The notes: generated from the letters alone by a model not told the origin. Positions 16,128-24,217 are shown, counted from the stretch's first letter. The stretch: DNA of 64,000 bases from Tessaracoccus flavescens (GCF_001998865.1 NZ_CP019607.1:1364001-1428000); one strand, 5' to 3'. Translations and numbers: made by a program.

Positions 16128-16481
16128 CTAGGCGCCCCGCCCGACCACGCCGAGCTCTGCGAGGATCCGTCTGGTCGCCTCGATGCCGCTCACTCCGGGC
16201 ATCCGGACGTCCCTGATCACCTCCGGCTCGAGCAGCTTCGCCGACGAGACCGCCTCGGCCCCGTCGGACGCCTCGCCGACGACCACGATGTCGTCCTGTG
16301 CCTCGAGCACGAGCCGGAAGCCGTAGCGCGCGCCCCACGGGCGTGGCGCAGCACGTTGGTCAGCGACTCCTGCACGATCCGGTAGACGGTGAGCCCGACG
16401 GCCGACTCGTCGTGAAGTCGAGGGAGTTGACGGCGACCTTGTCCGCGTACCGCTTGGTCAGTGACGTTGCCTTGATCATGT
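16128..16481 (-). pseudogene. Composite relic: ABC ATPase N-terminus + histidine kinase + response regulator fragments
   Basis: Three same-strand pieces of different genes are joined. From ATG 16481, with AAGGAG upstream, MIKATSLTKRYADKVAVNSL is the N-terminus of an ABC exporter ATPase, cut before its Walker A. At about 16417 it passes into DESAVGLTVYRIVQESLTNV, then LRHARGAR, from the H/N-box region of a NarL-type sensor kinase. At about 16328 this runs into YGFRLVLEAQDDIVVVGEAS, DVRMPGVSGIEATRRILAEL, a response-regulator receiver domain lacking its first strand and one residue before the phospho-acceptor Asp. It stops at 16128. The pieces are in different frames. This looks like the deletion-collapsed remains of a drug-resistance type ABC/two-component locus. 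Confidence 0.8.
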
Positions 16482-16630
16482 GAACTCCTTGTCCATGTCT
16501 GCGACGCTACGGCCGCCGCGCGGAATCCGCAGTGGCCGTCGGTGCCGTGCTCGCGGCCGACCAGCACCTGGGTCTACATCGCCGTCCGGACCGGGGTGGG
16601 GTCCGTTACGTGGAAGGCCACCCCGCGAAG

Positions 16631-16718
16631 CGACGACGCACGTCGTCGAAAGGTACCCAACCCCGCGCAGGAACCCGGGTCGAGGAACGCTGAAAGGCAT
16701 CGTTACCTTTCGACGACG
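16631..16718. repeat. Nested inverted repeat element in a gene-free stretch
   Basis: CGTCGTCGAAAGGTA (16641-16655) is repeated in perfect inverted orientation as TACCTTTCGACGACG (16704-16718), with 48 bases between. Immediately to the left, CGACGACG (16631-16638) pairs with the first eight bases of the left arm, giving a second hairpin with a two-base loop. The arms can form two alternative structures. The interval 16482-16824 holds no convincing gene. This element is its only clear content. It could be a small mobile-element end pair, a recombination site or a regulatory RNA. Confidence 0.65.
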
Positions 16719-16824
16719 CCTGGCACGACTTCGCCGGCAGAGGCTCAAGGAACGGGAAATAGACGCCTGGCACCGCGTCGGCCGAGGCTAATCAGGGAAC
16801 GAAGAAGGCGACGCCCCGCACGGC

Positions 16825-16992
16825 TCACTCGTCCTTGGCATCCTCCGCCGGCTCGGTGCGCTCGTTGAGTTCGATCCAGGACGAGTCGCAGCCGGGACAG
16901 CGGTAGACGGGCGCGCCCTCGACCCGCTCGTCGGTGGTGACGGTGCCGCAGGCGTCCTGGCAGGGCCAGCTGCTCAGGAAGCGGGCACTCAT
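16825..16992 (-). CDS. Small zinc-ribbon protein
   Basis: A 55-residue protein with two cysteine pairs, PCQDACG near residues 10-16 and CPGCDSSW near 32-39, separated by about 18 residues. This is the size and spacing of a zinc ribbon. The acidic tail ERTEPAEDAKDE ends the chain. The ATG at 16992 overlaps the stop of the esterase gene (ATGA), so it is translated from the esterase message. The function is unknown. It could bind nucleic acid or a protein partner. Confidence 0.7.
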   Translation of the reverse strand: MSARFLSSWPCQDACGTVTTDERVEGAPVYRCPGCDSSWIELNERTEPAEDAKDE

Positions 16993-17834
16993 CGGCCGGT
17001 CCAGGTGGCGCGGAGCCAGTCCGCGCACAGGTCGATCCAGGCGTCCGCGTTCTCCGGCAGCGAGGCACGGTCAGCGTTGGCGACCGGGGTGGACGTCGAC
17101 AGGCCGTGCTCGCCGCGGTCGAAGTGGTGGTACTCGAACGGGACGCCTGCCTCGGCGAGCGCCGTCGCGAAGCGGAGGGACTGCGTCGGCGGGACGACCG
17201 CGTCCTCGTTCGTGGTCCAGAGGAAAGTCGGAGGCACCTGGTCGGTGACATTGGCAAGGCAGTCGCCGAAGGTCAGCCACTCCCGCGACGAGTCGTCGGG
17301 CCAGTCCATGCTGAACACCGCGTAGCAAGGCACGATCGCATCGGGCCGCGAGCTGAACTCGAGCAGCCCGGAGTTGGACTCCACACCAGCGGCGACGAGT
17401 CGGTCGTACTCGTCCCTCTCTGCGGCGAGGAGATCCTCGGACTGCCAACTGGTGCCGATCATGCCGGTGACGTGTCCACCGGCCGAGAAGCCAAGGAAGG
17501 CCACACGCTGGGGGTCGACGCCGAGTTCTGCGGCGTGCGCTCGGACCCACCGCACAGAACGGGCAGCGTCGATCGCCGGGTTGGCGCCCTTCGCGTGCTC
17601 CCGGATGGAGTAGCGCAGGACGAACGTGTCGAACCCCTTGGCGAGAAACTCTGCGGCGACGGGGTCCGCCTCGCGCTGCGACAGGAACTGATATCCGCCG
17701 CCCGGGCAGATGATGACCGCGGGTCGGGGGTGCTCGAGCGGGGTCGGCTGCTCCTCCGGGCTCGGCGCGTCGTAGAGCGTCGCCTCGAGGGTGACGTCGC
17801 GTTCGGGATTCAGGTCGACCGTGAAGGTGCGCAT
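16989..17834 (-). CDS. Alpha/beta-hydrolase, acetylesterase/BD-FAE-like
   Basis: A 281-residue alpha/beta-hydrolase. The oxyanion-hole region is RPAVIICPGGGYQFLSQREA, the nucleophile elbow is FLGFSAGGHVTG (Ser), the acid is probably in TNEDAVVPPTQS, and the catalytic His is in HHFDRGEHGLS. This pattern matches acetylxylan-esterase-like and feruloyl-esterase-like enzymes (Aes/BD-FAE group). There is no signal peptide, so it is cytoplasmic and probably deacetylates an imported carbohydrate or similar ester. The start is ATG 17834, because TAGGAT (complement of 17841-17846) ends six bases before it (leaderless). The GTG two codons upstream would lie between the -10 and the transcript start. Confidence 0.87.
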   Translation of the reverse strand: MRTFTVDLNPERDVTLEATLYDAPSPEEQPTPLEHPRPAVIICPGGGYQFLSQREADPVAAEFLAKGFDTFVLRYSIREHAKGANPAIDAARSVRWVRAHAAELGVDPQRVAFLGFSAGGHVTGMIGTSWQSEDLLAAERDEYDRLVAAGVESNSGLLEFSSRPDAIVPCYAVFSMDWPDDSSREWLTFGDCLANVTDQVPPTFLWTTNEDAVVPPTQSLRFATALAEAGVPFEYHHFDRGEHGLSTSTPVANADRASLPENADAWIDLCADWLRATWTGR

Positions 17835-17972
17835 CCCCACATCCTAGTGCGCGACCCGCCGCGACCTGCTTTCCAGATTCGGTCGCGCTCGGGCGGCGGC
17901 GGCTCGGACCGACCAGCGAAGAACCTGGACGAAGTGCTCGTCCGTTGGGTCCTGGCGGGCGAGGATGGGTTC

Positions 17973-18395
17973 ATGAGCGAACTCGCCTTCGAACCCGACG
18001 ATCCCCTCCTGGCCCGGGTGCGCGCCCTCGCGATCGACCTGCCAGGTGCGCAGGAGAAGCTCGTCGTCGGCCATCCGGCGTTCTACACGCGCAAGGTGTT
18101 CTGCTACTACGGCATGAGCCATAAGGTCGACGGCCACTGGGAACGTAGGCCCAGGACGGTCAGCTTCCTCCTTCCGGAGGACGAACGCCGAGCGATGCTC
18201 GAGGACCCGCGCGTTCACGTTCCTGGATACATCGGCCCCTACGGCTGGCTCTCGATGTTCCTCAACGATGAGACCGACTGGGCCGAGGTGGCAGAACTGA
18301 TCCAGCTGTCGTATCGGGAGACCGCGGGCAAACGGCTGGCCGCCCAGCTCGATCGGCGCGAAGAAGACCATCCCGGGCCGTCGCTCCCGGCCTGA
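17973..18395 (+). CDS. MmcQ/YjbR-family protein
   Basis: A 140-residue protein of the MmcQ/YjbR family: RVRALAIDLPGAQEKLVVGH, PAFYTRKVFCYYG, PRVHVPGYIGPYGWLSMFLN, and WAEVAELIQLSYRETAGKRL. Members have a double-wing DNA-binding-like fold. Their role is poorly defined. The ATG at 17973 is preceded by GAGGAT at 17961-17966, a weak match to the leaderless -10 pattern of this genome. It is divergent from the esterase. Confidence 0.85.
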   Translation: MSELAFEPDDPLLARVRALAIDLPGAQEKLVVGHPAFYTRKVFCYYGMSHKVDGHWERRPRTVSFLLPEDERRAMLEDPRVHVPGYIGPYGWLSMFLNDETDWAEVAELIQLSYRETAGKRLAAQLDRREEDHPGPSLPA

Positions 18396-18491
18396 CCCGC
18401 ATCGTCCATCCGGAGCGCTCGGCCGTCGAGCTGGAGCGCCGAGCGCCGATGCAACGTAGGGACAAGTGCGCAAGGTGTCCGGCAACGGCGA

Positions 18492-18521
18492 GACGGCGCC
18501 GACCCGAAGGTCGACGCCGTC
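18492..18521. terminator. Bidirectional stem-loop between convergent genes
   Basis: GACGGCG-CC-GACC pairs with GGTC-GA-CGCCGTC around a CGAA tetraloop. It lies between the stop of the MmcQ gene (18395) and the stop of the convergent GlsB-like gene (18539). There is no strong T tract. Confidence 0.55.
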
Positions 18522-18538
18522 TGCACTGGGCGTGAAGG

Positions 18539-18799
18539 TCAGGCCTTCCTGCGCACCAGGCCGTAGATCAGGAGCACGAGGATCGCGCCGACGACCGAGA
18601 AGATCAGGCCCTTGATGGAGAAGATCTCGCTGTAGCTGACGCCGAGGAGGGCGCCGCCGAGGAAGCCTCCGACGAGTGCGCCGACGATACCGAGCAGCAT
18701 GGTGGCGAGCCAGCCGCCGCCCTGCTCACCCGGAAGGATCGCCTTGGCGATGGCCCCACCCAGGAGGCCGATGATGATGTAACCGATGATTGTTCCCAT
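18539..18799 (-). CDS. GlsB/YeaQ/YmgE-family small membrane protein
   Basis: An 86-residue protein with three hydrophobic helices and glycine-zipper motifs: MGTIIGYIIIGLLGGAIAKA, WLATMLLGIVGALVGGFLGG, and LIFSVVGAILVLLIYGLVRR. This is the transglycosylase-associated/YeaQ family, often induced by general stress. The precise function is unknown. The ATG at 18799 gives the family start MGTIIGY. An upstream in-frame ATG seven codons earlier also exists, and neither has a clear ribosome site. An exact 14-base palindrome lies 35 bases upstream. Confidence 0.88.
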   Translation of the reverse strand: MGTIIGYIIIGLLGGAIAKAILPGEQGGGWLATMLLGIVGALVGGFLGGALLGVSYSEIFSIKGLIFSVVGAILVLLIYGLVRRKA

Positions 18800-19116
18800 T
18801 CGCGCCAGTCTGCCGTTCATCGGGAGGCCTGTAAAGCATCGATGCTTCTCAACGCCGCGTGCCACACGCCTGCCGAGGCGCCCGTCCCTACTCCGCGAAC
18901 GCAGGAGCCTGGGGTCGGCGGAACGGAGCTCGTCCCTTGGCCGCGGCTGCCGCGCTGCGCGTCTCGCAGCGGCCAAGCCGAGATAGGTGCTTGTGGCGAC
19001 CACATTGACGGGCGCAGGGTGCCGGATCGGCAGCGAGCCGACTCACCGCGCACCGACTCCTGCCGATGCCTGTGTCACCCTCCGACAAGGCTCCTGCCGA
19101 CGCGCAATGCCCGAGT
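18800..19116. other. Gene-poor gap of 317 bases
   Basis: I see no supportable gene here. Short open frames on both strands lack family resemblance and starts. The one clear structure is the perfect palindrome AAGCATCGATGCTT (18834-18847), close enough to the GlsB-like start to be an operator. Confidence 0.5.
18834..18847. promoter_or_regulatory. Perfect 14-base palindrome upstream of the GlsB-like gene
   Basis: AAGCATCGATGCTT is a perfect palindrome, 35 bases upstream of the ATG at 18799. It is a candidate site for a dimeric regulator. No regulator gene adjoins it. Confidence 0.4.
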
Positions 19117-19785
19117 TTAATTCAGTGCATCCAGCGCGACGCCCACCGGCGTGTCGCCGTCGTTGCAACGCAGCGTCACGCGCTTGAGGCCCGGTCGGTC
19201 GATGACCTCCGCCACCAGACGGGCGACGGTCGATCGCGCGATCTCCCCTGCCGGAACGAGTCCTGTGTCGAGACTCACCCGGGGGTCGATCTCGATGCCA
19301 CCGGCCGGCTCGAGGGTCAGCGCCGACGGTGCGACTATCACCCAGTCGACGAGGCTTCGGCGGATCGCGTCATCCGCATGGGCCTTCGCCTCGGCATAGG
19401 CGAAGAACGAGTTGTCGCTCGGCACGCCGTGATCGAGACGGGCTCCGAAGTACGACACCATGATCAGCCGGGTGCCGAGCGCCTCCGCCGCCCTCAGGAC
19501 CCGGATCGCCGCCTCCTCGTCGACGGCCTTCGTCCGGGCGGGGTCGCCCCCACCTGCACCTGCCGACCAGACGACGATGTCGAAGCCGTCGACCAGTTCG
19601 TCGATGTCGCTCTGTCCGAGCCGCTCGACGTCGTTGACGAGCGCATGCGCGCCAGTGGCCTCGACGTCGGCGGCGTGGTCCGGGTTACGGATCACCCCGG
19701 TCACATCGTGGCCCTGCTGCACGAGAAGGGGCTCGAGCAGGAGCGCGATCTTTCCGTGGGCACCGATGATGAGGATCTTTGCCAT
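19117..19785 (-). CDS. NAD(P)H-binding atypical short-chain reductase
   Basis: A 222-residue atypical SDR (NAD(P)-binding, NmrA/YwnB-like). The glycine-rich loop is IGAHGKIALLLEPLLVQQGH, followed by VTGVIRNPDHAADVEATGA and DIVVWSAGAGGGDPARTKAV. The active-site lysine is probably in YAEAKAHADDAIRRS. It probably acts as a flavin or quinone reductase or a redox sensor; the substrate is unknown. Its promoter is leaderless: TAGGGT (complement of 19792-19797) ends six bases before the ATG. Confidence 0.85.
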   Translation of the reverse strand: MAKILIIGAHGKIALLLEPLLVQQGHDVTGVIRNPDHAADVEATGAHALVNDVERLGQSDIDELVDGFDIVVWSAGAGGGDPARTKAVDEEAAIRVLRAAEALGTRLIMVSYFGARLDHGVPSDNSFFAYAEAKAHADDAIRRSLVDWVIVAPSALTLEPAGGIEIDPRVSLDTGLVPAGEIARSTVARLVAEVIDRPGLKRVTLRCNDGDTPVGVALDALN

Positions 19786-19840
19786 GATTCGACCCTACGT
19801 CGGATCTCCCGGAATCATCCTGACCGGGCCGTTTCAGCAG

Positions 19841-19878
19841 AAAAGGGGGCGCCGCCGTCCAGGACGGACGGCGGCGCC
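19841..19878 (-). terminator. Intrinsic terminator of the M48 protease gene
   Basis: Perfect 13-base arms GGCGCCGCCGTCC (19848-19860) and GGACGGCGGCGCC (19866-19878) with a five-base loop. On the minus strand this is followed by a TTTT run. It lies just after the stop at 19887. Confidence 0.85.
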
Positions 19879-19886
19879 TGCGGAAA

Positions 19887-20900
19887 CTACTGGCCCTTGA
19901 CCTTCCCGCTGACCCACTTGCCGAGGTCGCTGATGCCGCCGCCGACGTCGCGGGCGAGCTTTGCGAGGGCGTCTTCGCTCTGGTTGAAGTCCTTCGAGTA
20001 GGCGTCGGCCGCTGCGGCAGCCTCCTCGGAGATCTTCGCGTCCTTGTCACCCGCCCGACGGGGGTAGTCACCCTGCAGGATCTCGGCGTACTTGCCGGAG
20101 TCGACCCAGCGGCGCAGTTCGCTGGCCCGCACCACGTTCATCGGATGCGTGGTGCCGTCGACGAGAAGGAGTTTGGCGATCGAGTCGCGCAGGTCGTCGG
20201 AGTCCTGGTACTCGCGAGCCTGGGCCAGGAACTCCGTCTGGTCGAGGTCCTCGAGGTGACCGCCGGAGGCGAGCTTCATGTTGACCCGGATGGCCGCCTG
20301 GACGTCCTGGGTGGCGAGCAGGCCGGCCCGGTCGGAAGAGAGCTCGGACTTGCGTGACCACTCGCTGAGCGCCGAGCGCAGGGCGATCAGGCCGATGCCG
20401 CCGAAGGGGACGCTGGTAAGCGTCATGCCGAACATGAGGATGTACTGCAGCAGGGTCCGGTACAGCGCGTGGCCGCTCTCCGCATGACCGATCTCGTGGC
20501 CGAGGACGAAACGCAGTTCGTCGTCGTCGAGGAGGTCGACGAGCGCGGAGTTGACCACGATCTTCGGGGTGTCGATGCCGATCGTCATGGCGTTGAACAC
20601 CGGCGAGGCCATCACGTAGAGCTCCGGAAGCTTCTGCACGTCGAGCGCGGTCGCGGCCTCAGCGTGGAGGCGGCTGATCCGTGGGAACTGACGCTCGCTG
20701 ACGCGGACCGCGGAACCGAGCAGCATCATCTTGATTGCCCGTTCGTTCATGAACGCGGAGAACTTCTTCAAGATGGTGTCGAAGCCCTGCAGCTTTCGTA
20801 GCGCGACAAGGGCCCCACGGTCGGCGGGATGCTCCCAGGCGCGGCTGGAGATGCCTTTGAGGACGATGCGGTGACGGGTTGTTGCGCTGCTCTCGCTCAT
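19887..20900 (-). CDS. M48-family metallopeptidase
   Basis: A 337-residue zinc peptidase. The active-site motif HEIGH is at residues 135-139 (VLGHEIGHAESGHALYRTLL). The third zinc ligand is probably the Glu in SRKSELSSDRAGLLA, the usual ExxxD motif of M48. A hydrophobic stretch (LLQYILMFGMTLTSVPFGGI) lies between these, as in membrane-associated family members. The C-terminal 60 residues are Ala/Asp/Lys-rich with a coiled look. Relatives degrade misfolded membrane proteins. The ATG at 20900 begins MSESSATTRHRIVLKG. An earlier in-frame start overlapping the region before the rplI terminator is rejected. Confidence 0.9.
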   Translation of the reverse strand: MSESSATTRHRIVLKGISSRAWEHPADRGALVALRKLQGFDTILKKFSAFMNERAIKMMLLGSAVRVSERQFPRISRLHAEAATALDVQKLPELYVMASPVFNAMTIGIDTPKIVVNSALVDLLDDDELRFVLGHEIGHAESGHALYRTLLQYILMFGMTLTSVPFGGIGLIALRSALSEWSRKSELSSDRAGLLATQDVQAAIRVNMKLASGGHLEDLDQTEFLAQAREYQDSDDLRDSIAKLLLVDGTTHPMNVVRASELRRWVDSGKYAEILQGDYPRRAGDKDAKISEEAAAAADAYSKDFNQSEDALAKLARDVGGGISDLGKWVSGKVKGQ

Positions 20901-21010
20901 GAACCCAGTGTGCCCTCCCGCCGGACCAGGCAGCCTCAGACCCCGGTCTTGACCGCCCTTCGACCTCGGGACCGCCCTGTCCAAGACATGCCCCCATGGA
21001 ACCGAGGTGA

Positions 21011-21044
21011 AAAGGAAGAGCCCCGGCATCAGCCGGGGCTCTTC
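21011..21044 (-). terminator. Intrinsic terminator of the rpsF-ssb-rpsR-rplI operon
   Basis: Perfect 12-base arms GAAGAGCCCCGG (21015-21026) and CCGGGGCTCTTC (21033-21044) with a six-base loop. On the minus strand it is followed by CTTTTCACC. It lies 15 bases after the rplI stop. Confidence 0.9.
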
Positions 21045-21058
21045 ACAGGTATCTCAGA

Positions 21059-21505
21059 TCACTGAGCGACGACCTCGAAGGGCACGTGCGCCGTGACGGC
21101 ACCGTGCAGCTTCACGTTGGCGGTGTGACCGCCGACGGTCTTGACCGGCTTCGAGAACGAAACCGAACGCTTGTCGATCGTGGGACCGCCGGCCTTCTTC
21201 ACGGCGACCGCGAGGTCGTTGGCCGTGACAGCGCCGAACAGGTGGCCCTGCTCGGAGACGCGGGCGGGGATCTGGATGGTCAGGCCCTCGAGCTGGGTGC
21301 GGATCTCCTGCGCGTGCTCGACGCCGCGAACCTCGCGGGCGTCGCGGGCACGCTTGATGCCGTCGATCTGCTTCTCGTTGCCGCGGGTCCAGCGGATCGC
21401 CTTGCCCTGGGGCAGGAGGTAATTACGGCCGTAGCCGTCCTTCACCTCGACGATGTCGCCGGCGATGCCGAGCTTGTCAACCGTTCCGGTCAGGATGAGC
21501 TTCAT
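21059..21505 (-). CDS. rplI: 50S ribosomal protein bL9
   Basis: A 148-residue bL9. The N-terminal domain has MKLILTGTVDKLGIAGDIVE, then VKDGYGRNYLLPQGKAIRWT. The long connecting helix runs through KQIDGIKRARDAREVRGVEH. The C-terminal domain has GHLFGAVTANDLAVAVKKAG. It binds 23S rRNA near the L1 stalk and helps keep the reading frame. The start is ATG 21505 with AGGAAGG upstream. It is the last gene of the rpsF-ssb-rpsR-rplI operon, followed by a strong terminator. Confidence 0.98.
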   Translation of the reverse strand: MKLILTGTVDKLGIAGDIVEVKDGYGRNYLLPQGKAIRWTRGNEKQIDGIKRARDAREVRGVEHAQEIRTQLEGLTIQIPARVSEQGHLFGAVTANDLAVAVKKAGGPTIDKRSVSFSKPVKTVGGHTANVKLHGAVTAHVPFEVVAQ

Positions 21506-21524
21506 GTGAGTGGTCCCTTCCTGA

Positions 21525-21764
21525 TCAGCGCGCGGTCGACGCGTACGGCAGCAGGGCAACCTCACGCGCGTTCTTGACGGCGAGGGCGACCTTGCGCTGG
21601 TCCTGAACCGAGAGGCCAGTGACGCGGCGGGCGCGGATCTTGCCACGCTCAGAAATGAACTTCTTGAGCGTGTTGATGTCCTTGTAGTCGATGTTGGCGA
21701 CGCGGGTCGTCTTCACCGGCATGATCTTCTTCTTGTTCACAGACTTGCGCTGTGGACCGGCCAT
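21525..21764 (-). CDS. rpsR: 30S ribosomal protein bS18
   Basis: A 79-residue bS18 with the conserved core [20 protein letters not shown] and [30 protein letters not shown]. There is no CXXC zinc motif, so it is the zinc-independent (C-minus) form. It pairs with bS6 on the 30S platform. It lies 98 bases after ssb and 19 bases before rplI. Some actinobacteria have a second S18 paralogue elsewhere, which cannot be judged here. Confidence 0.98.
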   Translation of the reverse strand: MAGPQRKSVNKKKIMPVKTTRVANIDYKDINTLKKFISERGKIRARRVTGLSVQDQRKVALAVKNAREVALLPYASTAR

Positions 21765-21862
21765 TGTGGTGCTCTCCTTAGGTGATGGGCAGGATGCCCG
21801 TGAAAGCCCGTCTTGCGACGGAATGTGCCAGCTAGCCTTGGCGGGCTAGATAAGCGGGTGGA

Positions 21863-22396
21863 TCAGAACGGGGGCTCTTCGGGCTGGGACTGCGCCCACG
21901 GGTCGTTCCCGCCGCGGTTGTTACCGCCGCCGGAGTTGCCGGAGCTGGCCCAGGGATCGGACTGCTGCGAGTTACCGCCGCTGTTGCCGCCGCCCTGATT
22001 GCCCTGCCACGAGCCGCCACCGCCGCCGCCACCCGTGGTGCGGGTGACCTTCGCGGTCGCGTAACGCAGGGCGGGACCGACCTCGTCGACATCCACCTCG
22101 AACACGGTGCGCTTCTCACCCTCGCGGGTCTCGTAGCTGCGCGACTTCAGACGGCCCGAGACGATGACGCGCATGCCCTTGGTGAGGGACTCCGCGACGT
22201 TCTCGGCGTACTGACGCCAAACCGAGCAGTTGAGGAACATGGCGTCGCCGTCCTTCCACTCGTTCGTCTGACGATCGAACGTGCGGGGGGTCGACGCGAC
22301 CGTGAAGTTCGCCACTGCCGCCCCGTTGGGCGTGAAGCGAAGCTCAGGATCGGCGGTCAGGTTGCCGATGAGCGTGATGGGGGTCTCGCCTGCCAT
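21863..22396 (-). CDS. ssb: Single-stranded DNA-binding protein
   Basis: A 177-residue SSB. The OB fold occupies residues 1-115 ([60 protein letters not shown]). The linker is glycine/serine/asparagine-rich and low in complexity. The acidic tip SQPEEPPF is the partner-binding tail used to recruit replication and repair proteins. It forms tetramers on ssDNA. GGAAGG precedes the ATG. It sits between rpsF and rpsR, the usual bacterial order. Confidence 0.98.
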   Translation of the reverse strand: MAGETPITLIGNLTADPELRFTPNGAAVANFTVASTPRTFDRQTNEWKDGDAMFLNCSVWRQYAENVAESLTKGMRVIVSGRLKSRSYETREGEKRTVFEVDVDEVGPALRYATAKVTRTTGGGGGGGSWQGNQGGGNSGGNSQQSDPWASSGNSGGGNNRGGNDPWAQSQPEEPPF

Positions 22397-22514
22397 GTTT
22401 TCTGTGCCTTCCGATTGATCGGACTTCGATGTGCCGCTTCCGACACATCCTCGTGATACCAGTCATTCTCGACGGCCGGGCCGGCAAGTTTTCACGGTAT
22501 CGGGAAGTTGTGGA

Positions 22515-22811
22515 TTACTTCTTCGAGTCCTCGAGACGGAGAACCTTGGTCCGCACGATCTTCTCGTCGATGGTCATCAGACGATCCATCTCGGAAACGG
22601 TCGCGGGATCCGCGGTCACCTGGACGACCGCGTAGATCGCCTCGGACTTCTTGTTGATGTCGTACGCAAGGCGACGACGTCCCCAGATGTCGATGTTCTC
22701 GATGCTGCCGCCACCCTTGGTGATGACTTCGAGGTGCTTGTCAACGAGTGCGGGTGCCTGACGCTCATCAACGTCGGAATCGATGAGAACCATGACTTCG
22801 TACTTACGCAT
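22515..22811 (-). CDS. rpsF: 30S ribosomal protein bS6
   Basis: A 98-residue bS6 with MRKYEVMVLIDSDVDERQAP at the N-terminus, the central IENIDIWGRRRLAYDINKKS, and IDEKIVRTKVLRLEDSKK at the C-terminus. It forms a heterodimer with bS18 on 16S rRNA. It is the first gene of the operon. A strong AAGGAGGTGGGG ribosome site lies just upstream. A minus-strand TAGAGT at 22900-22905 is a plausible -10, giving a leader of about 80 bases. Confidence 0.98.
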   Translation of the reverse strand: MRKYEVMVLIDSDVDERQAPALVDKHLEVITKGGGSIENIDIWGRRRLAYDINKKSEAIYAVVQVTADPATVSEMDRLMTIDEKIVRTKVLRLEDSKK

Positions 22812-22899
22812 ACTTCAGCCCCACCTCCTTCGGACTAACGGCCACGGGTCGATCCCGCGGCAGGAGGGCGTGACCGACCACATGGTCAGTCAGCGCGTA

Positions 22900-22905
22900 A
22901 CTCTA
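22900..22905 (-). promoter_or_regulatory. Likely -10 box of the rpsF operon
   Basis: TAGAGT on the minus strand lies about 90 bases upstream of the rpsF ATG. The intervening leader contains small inverted repeats (GACC..GGTC near 22874-22887). In many bacteria bS6-bS18 binds its own leader RNA. No clear S6:S18 motif can be asserted here. Confidence 0.35.
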
Positions 22906-22939
22906 CCGTGAGCGTGAGCGGGGCGGAAATCTGGTCGGA

Positions 22940-23689
22940 TCAGGCTGCGCGGAGCTCGTCGAGCCTTCCGCTGGCCTCGATCGTCTCCCAGAAGAGGTCG
23001 GCCCAGGCCCGGTAGCCCTTGTCATTGGGATGGAACCAGTCGGCCGCCGTGTTGGTGTGGAACCGCAGGTATCCGGTCTCGCGCATCGTCCGGTAGATCG
23101 GGACGAGATGGTGTCCGTAGGCGCCGATCAGGTGCGACGCGCGGGTCGTCATCGTCTTCGACCGCTGCGCGAGGCCGGGAATCATGAACCAGGGCACGTC
23201 GCCGACGAAGCTGCCCGGCGGAAGGGCGGCCAGGATCGCCTCGAAGCTCGACGCGAACGAGTCGACGGTGTTGTCCGCGGCGAAGACGACGTCGTTTCCT
23301 CCGATGTCGAGGGTGACGAGATCGGGGGTGAACCCGAGGTCCTCGAGCACCGGCAACTGCCGTGCGACGACGTCGCCGCTGACCGCCCCGGAGATGGACA
23401 GGTTCGTGATCGCGACGCGACGGCCGGTGGCGGATGCCAGGCGTTCACCGAGCAGCGAGACATAGCTGGCGCCGACGTGGGTCGCCCCGACGCCCTGGGC
23501 CGCGGAGTCTCCGAGCGCGACGTAGTGCAGCACACCCTCAGGATGGTCCTGTGGCCGCGACTCCCAATGGGCGCGGTAGTCGTCGACGTGACGGTTGATC
23601 AGCCGGTGGCCGCGCAGATAGTTGAGCCCGGCGGCGCCGGCGGCGGCCGCTGCGGCAACGACGGCGAGCCCGAGCGCGAAGCGGTTCAT
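22940..23689 (-). CDS. SGNH/GDSL-family hydrolase with N-terminal membrane anchor
   Basis: A 249-residue serine hydrolase. An N-terminal hydrophobic segment (LGLAVVAAAAAAGAAGLNYL) looks like a signal anchor. The nucleophile block is YVALGDSAAQGVGATH, block III is TLDIGGNDVVF (Gly-Asn), and the catalytic Asp-His pair is in DWFHPNDKGYRAW. It likely deacylates lipids or sugar esters outside the membrane. Its ATG overlaps the stop of the rhodanese gene (23686-23689), so the two are coupled. Confidence 0.9.
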   Translation of the reverse strand: MNRFALGLAVVAAAAAAGAAGLNYLRGHRLINRHVDDYRAHWESRPQDHPEGVLHYVALGDSAAQGVGATHVGASYVSLLGERLASATGRRVAITNLSISGAVSGDVVARQLPVLEDLGFTPDLVTLDIGGNDVVFAADNTVDSFASSFEAILAALPPGSFVGDVPWFMIPGLAQRSKTMTTRASHLIGAYGHHLVPIYRTMRETGYLRFHTNTAADWFHPNDKGYRAWADLFWETIEASGRLDELRAA

Positions 23690-24066
23690 CGGCGGCGACG
23701 GTAGGGGCCGGGGATGACGGGGTTGCCGTCCTTCGCCCAGGCGCGGAGTCCGCCCGCGACCGACTCGGCGAGGACGCCTTGCTCGCGCAGCTGAGCCGCC
23801 GCGAGAGATGAGCGCAGCCCGTTGTCGCAGATGACGATGACGGCCGCGTCGCGCTCAGCGAGGGGATCGTCGCCGTGGATCGCGTCGAGCGGGTTGTCGC
23901 GCAGCGCTGCCGGATCGACCGGGCGGGCGCCGGGCGCGTGGCCCGCCTCGTACTCGACCTTCGTGCGGACGTCGACGAGGACAGCACCCTTGCTGAGAGC
24001 CATGAGCGTCTCTTCGATGCTCAGGCCTCCGGCGGATCGCTTACCGAGGAAGTCCATGAAACCCAT
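23686..24066 (-). CDS. Rhodanese-like domain protein
   Basis: A 126-residue single rhodanese domain: GAVLVDVRTKVEYEAGHAPG, then GARPVDPAALRDNPLDAI, and the active-site loop VIVICDNGLRSSLAAAQLRE with Cys80 as the presumed sulfur carrier. The C-terminal GGLRAWAKDGNPVI is typical. It transfers sulfane sulfur; the acceptor is unknown. It is the first gene of a two-gene unit with the SGNH hydrolase. Confidence 0.92.
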   Translation of the reverse strand: MGFMDFLGKRSAGGLSIEETLMALSKGAVLVDVRTKVEYEAGHAPGARPVDPAALRDNPLDAIHGDDPLAERDAAVIVICDNGLRSSLAAAQLREQGVLAESVAGGLRAWAKDGNPVIPGPYRRRR

Positions 24067-24217
24067 GGCCCAATCGTGACCGTTACGGCGGCCTGAGCCA
24101 AGTCCGCCACGGAAATACCCGGTCTGCGTCCCCGTCGTGCCCTGGCGCGGTGCATCGAAAGGTCATCCATGCGCCGAACGTCTCCCACGCGCCGACAGCG
24201 GGTGCCAAGATGGATGA

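Noticed and set aside
16484..16748. Minus-strand frame upstream of the ABC relic
   Set aside because: Arg/Pro-rich with no motif. It may be more decayed sequence of the same cluster, but nothing in it can be assigned.
12785..16758. Shared GCTCAAGGAACGG at about 12788 and 16742
   Set aside because: A 13-base match between two places in 64 kb is expected by chance, and the flanks differ.
21863..22010. Imperfect GGN repeats in ssb as a possible slippage site
   Set aside because: They simply encode the glycine-rich SSB linker, which is normal for actinobacterial SSB.
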